A stretch of DNA of 64,000 bases from Pseudomonas sp. LS1212. Lineage in GTDB: Bacteria; Pseudomonadota; Gammaproteobacteria; Pseudomonadales; Pseudomonadaceae. Of this stretch, positions 60,903-64,000 are shown one piece after another. The stretch's first letter is position 1. Each line of letters opens with the position of its first letter. The translations under genes and the position numbers were made by a program. The notes beneath the pieces were generated by a model. That model was not told where the DNA came from. It saw only the letters and a list, made by a program, of their open reading frames with translations, and made no database searches. Location: positions 1,401,001-1,465,000 of the forward strand of contig NZ_CP102951.1 of NCBI RefSeq assembly GCF_024741815.1, in the 5' to 3' direction.

Positions 60903-62591
60903 ATGCAACCTGATTTCTGGAATGATAAGCGCCCCGCAGGCGTCCCTACACAACTGGATCTGGGTGCCTATAAATCGGTAATCGAGGTTTTTGAGCGCTC
61001 GTGCAAGAAGTTCGCCGATCGCCCAGCGTTCAGCAATATGGGCGTTACCCTCAGCTATGCGCAAGTCGAGCGTTACTCCTCGGCGTTTGCCGCTTACCTT
61101 CAGCAACATACTGATCTGAAGCCCGGCGATCGCATCGCCGTGCAAATGCCCAACGTCCTGCAATACCCCATCGCGGTGTTCGGTGCCATGCGCGCCGGCC
61201 TTGTCGTGGTCAACACCAACCCCTTGTATACCGCCCGGGAGATGCGCCATCAGTTCAAGGATTCCGGTGCCAGGGCGCTGGTCTACCTGAACCTGTTCGG
61301 CAAGCTGGTGCAGGAAGTGCTGCCCGACGCCGGCATCGAATACCTCATCGAAGCGAAGATGGGCGACATGCTGCCGCCGGCCAAGGGCTGGCTGGTCAAC
61401 ACCGTGGTAGACAAGGTCAAGAAAATGGTCCCGGCCTATCACTTGCCCCAGGCGGTGTCATTCAAGACGGCGCTCAAGCAGGGGCGTGGGCATGGCCTGA
61501 AGCCTGTGAATATCGGCCTGGAAGATATCGCGGTGTTGCAATACACCGGTGGCACCACGGGCCTGGCCAAGGGCGCGATGCTGACCCACGGCAACCTGGT
61601 CGCCAATATGCAGCAGGTCATGGCCTGCTTCTCCCAGCACGGGCCGGACGGGCAGAAGATCATCAAGGAAGGGCAGGAGGTGATGATCGCGCCATTGCCG
61701 CTGTACCACATCTATGCCTTCACCGCGAACTGCATGTGCATGATGGTGACCGGCAACCACAACGTGTTGATCACCAACCCGCGCGATATCGGCGGCTTCA
61801 TCAAGGAACTGAAGAAATGGCGGTTCTCTGCCTTGCTGGGCCTCAATACCCTGTTTGTTGCCCTGATGGAGCACCCGGAGTTCAAGACCCTGGACTTCTC
61901 CAACCTGAAAGTGACCAACTCAGGCGGTACCGCGCTGGTCAAGGCCACGGCCGAGCGCTGGGAAGCCTTGACCGGTTGCCGCATCGTCGAGGGCTACGGG
62001 TTGACCGAAACCTCGCCGGTGGCCTGCACCAACCCCTACGGTGACAAGGCGCGCCTGGGCACTGTCGGTATTCCGGTAGTGGGCACGGCGCTGAAGGTGA
62101 TCGATGATGCCGGCAATGAATTGCCGCTGGGCGAGCGCGGCGAGTTGTGCATCAAGGGCCCGCAGGTCATGAAAGGCTATTGGCAGCGTCCCGATGCCAC
62201 CGCCGAAACCCTGGACGCCGAGGGTTGGTTGAAAACCGGCGACATTGCCGTGATCGACTCGGACGGCTTCGTACGCATCGTCGATCGCAAGAAGGACATG
62301 ATCATCGTCTCCGGTTTCAATGTGTACCCGAATGAAATCGAGGACGTGGTGATGGCACACCCGAAAGTCGCCAGCTGTGCAGTCATCGGCATTCCGGACG
62401 AGCGTTCGGGCGAAGCGGTGAAGCTTTTTGTGGTGGCCCGTGACAACGGTGTCAGCGTCGAAGAGTTGAAGGCTTACTGCAAAGAGAATTTCACCGGCTA
62501 CAAGGTGCCCAAGCACATCGTGCTGCGTGATTCGTTGCCCATGACGCCGGTGGGCAAGATTCTGCGGCGGGAGTTGCGGGATATCGCTTGA
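60903..62591 (+). CDS. fadD2: long-chain-fatty-acid-CoA ligase FadD2
   Basis: A 562-residue acyl-CoA synthetase. The AMP-binding motif is YTGGTTGLAKGAMLTHGNL, followed by GYGLTETSPV and the hinge/catalytic region GWLKTGDIAVIDSDGFVRIVDRKKDMIIVSG; the C-terminal lysine is in MTPVGKILRRELRD. It activates fatty acids for beta-oxidation. It is the first of two tandem fadD genes; the second starts at 62934. Confidence 0.93.
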   Translation: MQPDFWNDKRPAGVPTQLDLGAYKSVIEVFERSCKKFADRPAFSNMGVTLSYAQVERYSSAFAAYLQQHTDLKPGDRIAVQMPNVLQYPIAVFGAMRAGLVVVNTNPLYTAREMRHQFKDSGARALVYLNLFGKLVQEVLPDAGIEYLIEAKMGDMLPPAKGWLVNTVVDKVKKMVPAYHLPQAVSFKTALKQGRGHGLKPVNIGLEDIAVLQYTGGTTGLAKGAMLTHGNLVANMQQVMACFSQHGPDGQKIIKEGQEVMIAPLPLYHIYAFTANCMCMMVTGNHNVLITNPRDIGGFIKELKKWRFSALLGLNTLFVALMEHPEFKTLDFSNLKVTNSGGTALVKATAERWEALTGCRIVEGYGLTETSPVACTNPYGDKARLGTVGIPVVGTALKVIDDAGNELPLGERGELCIKGPQVMKGYWQRPDATAETLDAEGWLKTGDIAVIDSDGFVRIVDRKKDMIIVSGFNVYPNEIEDVVMAHPKVASCAVIGIPDERSGEAVKLFVVARDNGVSVEELKAYCKENFTGYKVPKHIVLRDSLPMTPVGKILRRELRDIA

Positions 62592-62607
62592 GTTAGGTGG
62601 TGTCTGC

Positions 62608-62671
62608 ATCGCGGGCAAGCCCGCTCCCACAGGCACGATGGTGTCTTTGTGGGAGCGGGCTTGCCCGCGAT
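62608..62671. repeat. REP pair between the fadD genes
   Basis: Arms 62608-62632 and 62648-62671 on the GCGGGCAAGCCCGC core with CTCCCACAG tails, 15 bases apart. It follows the fadD2 stop by 17 bases. Confidence 0.9.
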
Positions 62672-62933
62672 TGGCCTTCAAGCCCCTATGAAATGCTTGA
62701 AATAGAGCTCTTTTGCGACGCTTAGTATTTTTACTCTAAAAATGACCATTGAGTTCTGCTAAGTCATTTTTGTGACTTTTTTAAGCGTTCTAGCCCTAGT
62801 AGCTCCCCGGCAAAGCTGCTACTCTCGGCGCGCTTTTGATCTTTCGGTTTGCAATAAACCGGAGAACCATATCAATAATAATCGCATCAACTGCGGTGTA
62901 GAATTCGCGCTGTCTCTGGAGGAGTGGGCTTCC
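62672..62933 (+). promoter_or_regulatory. fadD1 upstream region
   Basis: An AT-rich gene-free stretch. AAGTCA-TTTTTG-TGACTT-TTTT (62761-62781) is a small hairpin with a U-tract. TGGAGGAGTGGGCTTCC supplies the ribosome site for the ATG at 62934. The region presumably holds a separate fadD1 promoter. No gene. Confidence 0.45.
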
Positions 62934-64000
62934 ATGGTCGAAAATTTTTGGAAGGATAAGTACCCGGCTGGGATTGCTGCCGATATCAATCCAGATGAGT
63001 TTCCGAATATCCAGGCGGTATTGAAACAGTCTTGTCAGCGTTTCGCCAATCAGCCGGCCTTCAGTAGTCTGGGCAAAACGCTTACTTACGGCGAGCTGTA
63101 TGAGTTGTCGGGCGCTTTTGCGGCCTACCTGCAACAGCATACCGACCTGCAATCGGGTGACCGGATCGCCGTGCAGATGCCGAACCTGCTGCAATACCCC
63201 ATCGCTGTGTTCGGTGCCATTCGCGCCGGGCTGATCGTGGTCAACACCAACCCGTTGTACACCGCCCGTGAAATGGAGCACCAGTTCAACGACTCCGGCG
63301 CCAAGGCTCTGGTGTGCCTGGCCAACATGGCGCACCTGGCTGAAAAGGTCGTTCCCAAGACGGGCGTCAAACACGTCTTCGTCACCGAAGTAGGTGACAT
63401 CCTGCCGCCGGTCAAGCGCGTGCTGGTCAACAGCGTCATCAAGTACGTGAAGAAAATGGTGCCGGCCTACAGTCTGCCCAATGCCATCAAACTCAACGAT
63501 GCGTTGAGCCAGGGCAAAGGGCAACCCGTCAAGGATGCCAACCCGGACAGAAACGACGTGGCCGTGCTGCAGTACACCGGTGGCACGACGGGCGTGGCCA
63601 AGGGCGCAATGCTGACGCACCGCAACCTGATGGCCAACATGTTGCAGTGCCGGGCCTTGATGGGCTCGGACCTCAAGGAAGGTTGCGAGATCCTGATCGC
63701 GCCGCTGCCGCTGTACCACATCTATGCGTTCACCTTTCATTGCATGGCAATGATGTTGATCGGCAACCACAACATCCTGATCAGCAACCCACGCGACATG
63801 TCGGCCATGGTCAAGGAACTGTCGAAGTGGAAGTTCACCGGCTTCGTGGGGCTGAACACGCTGTTCGTGGCGTTGTGCAATAACCAGGAGTTCCGCAACC
63901 TGGACTTCTCGGCCTTGAAGCTCACGTTGTCTGGCGGCATGGCCTTGCAACTGGCGGCTGCCGAACGCTGGAAGGAAGTCACCGGCTGTGCGATCTGCGA
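62934..64000 (+). CDS. fadD1: long-chain-fatty-acid-CoA ligase FadD1 (3' end outside window)
   Basis: The first 355 residues of a second acyl-CoA synthetase, reading open to the window end. It shares the layout and much sequence with FadD2 (for example RIAVQMPNLLQYPIAVFGAIRAGLIVVNTNPLYTAREM), with the AMP motif YTGGTTGVAKGAMLTHRNL. The last bases (VTGCAIC) lie before the hinge. The two are an old tandem duplication with different upstream regions. Confidence 0.93.
   Translation, partial: MVENFWKDKYPAGIAADINPDEFPNIQAVLKQSCQRFANQPAFSSLGKTLTYGELYELSGAFAAYLQQHTDLQSGDRIAVQMPNLLQYPIAVFGAIRAGLIVVNTNPLYTAREMEHQFNDSGAKALVCLANMAHLAEKVVPKTGVKHVFVTEVGDILPPVKRVLVNSVIKYVKKMVPAYSLPNAIKLNDALSQGKGQPVKDANPDRNDVAVLQYTGGTTGVAKGAMLTHRNLMANMLQCRALMGSDLKEGCEILIAPLPLYHIYAFTFHCMAMMLIGNHNILISNPRDMSAMVKELSKWKFTGFVGLNTLFVALCNNQEFRNLDFSALKLTLSGGMALQLAAAERWKEVTGCAIC

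Overview
The window is a stretch of a Pseudomonas chromosome of the P. fluorescens/P. putida type. Evidence: the block M48 protease - tusA-like - AI-2E family - bcp - gcvR - dapA - bamC - metallo-hydrolase - purC - tRNA-Ser has the order I recall from P. aeruginosa PA1005-PA1013. There is also an rnd-ycgL-ycgN block, a tandem fadD pair with phaJ-like and lysophospholipase-like neighbours, REP repeats built on the GCTGGCAAGCCAGC core, and high GC with C/G-ending codons. Species cannot be fixed from this alone.

Layout. 1-8750: housekeeping genes for envelope assembly (BepA-like, BamC), lysine/peptidoglycan precursor (DapA), peroxide defence (Bcp) and purine synthesis (PurC), ending in tRNA-Ser(CGA). 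8790-17420: an AT-rich insertion right behind that tRNA, bounded on the right by transposase debris. It holds one minus-strand operon: a 23-codon peptide gene, a hairpin/U-tract attenuator, a HemN-like radical SAM enzyme, an MFS exporter, an Orn/Lys/Arg-type PLP decarboxylase, a Y-family DNA polymerase and a spermidine-synthase-like protein. This looks like a small RiPP-type biosynthetic locus and is the candidate undescribed system. The peptide tail (KGVCMW) resembles the mycofactocin precursor tail (IDGMCGVY), but the maturase is HemN-like and no MftB/RRE gene is present.

17700-34300: core genes again: RNase D/YcgL, a hydroxyacid dehydrogenase, YcgN, a degenerate peptidase-fold protein, an RNA methyltransferase, an HNH protein, oligopeptidase B, the pxpABC 5-oxoprolinase operon, and a MoxR/VWA pair. 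34400-51000: metabolic and regulatory genes (cysK, aceK, cvfB-like, a MocR regulator divergent from a threonine dehydratase-like enzyme, a GGDEF protein, OsmC). Four damaged genes are scattered among them, two of them with clean internal deletions (lpxO and an AraC regulator). 51000-64000: periplasmic proteins, FKBP, DUF3422, LysE, then a small-domain/ECF sigma cluster (SnoaL-like, YciI, AHSA1, sigma factor), and fatty-acid genes ending in fadD2-fadD1, the latter cut by the window end.

Two families of dispersed extragenic palindromes sit between genes: paired REPs, and a second GTAGCCGCTGCCG-type element that is tandemly triplicated with a 130-bp period at 52231.

Limits: family names come from reading the translations, not from searches. 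Statements about other genomes are from memory.
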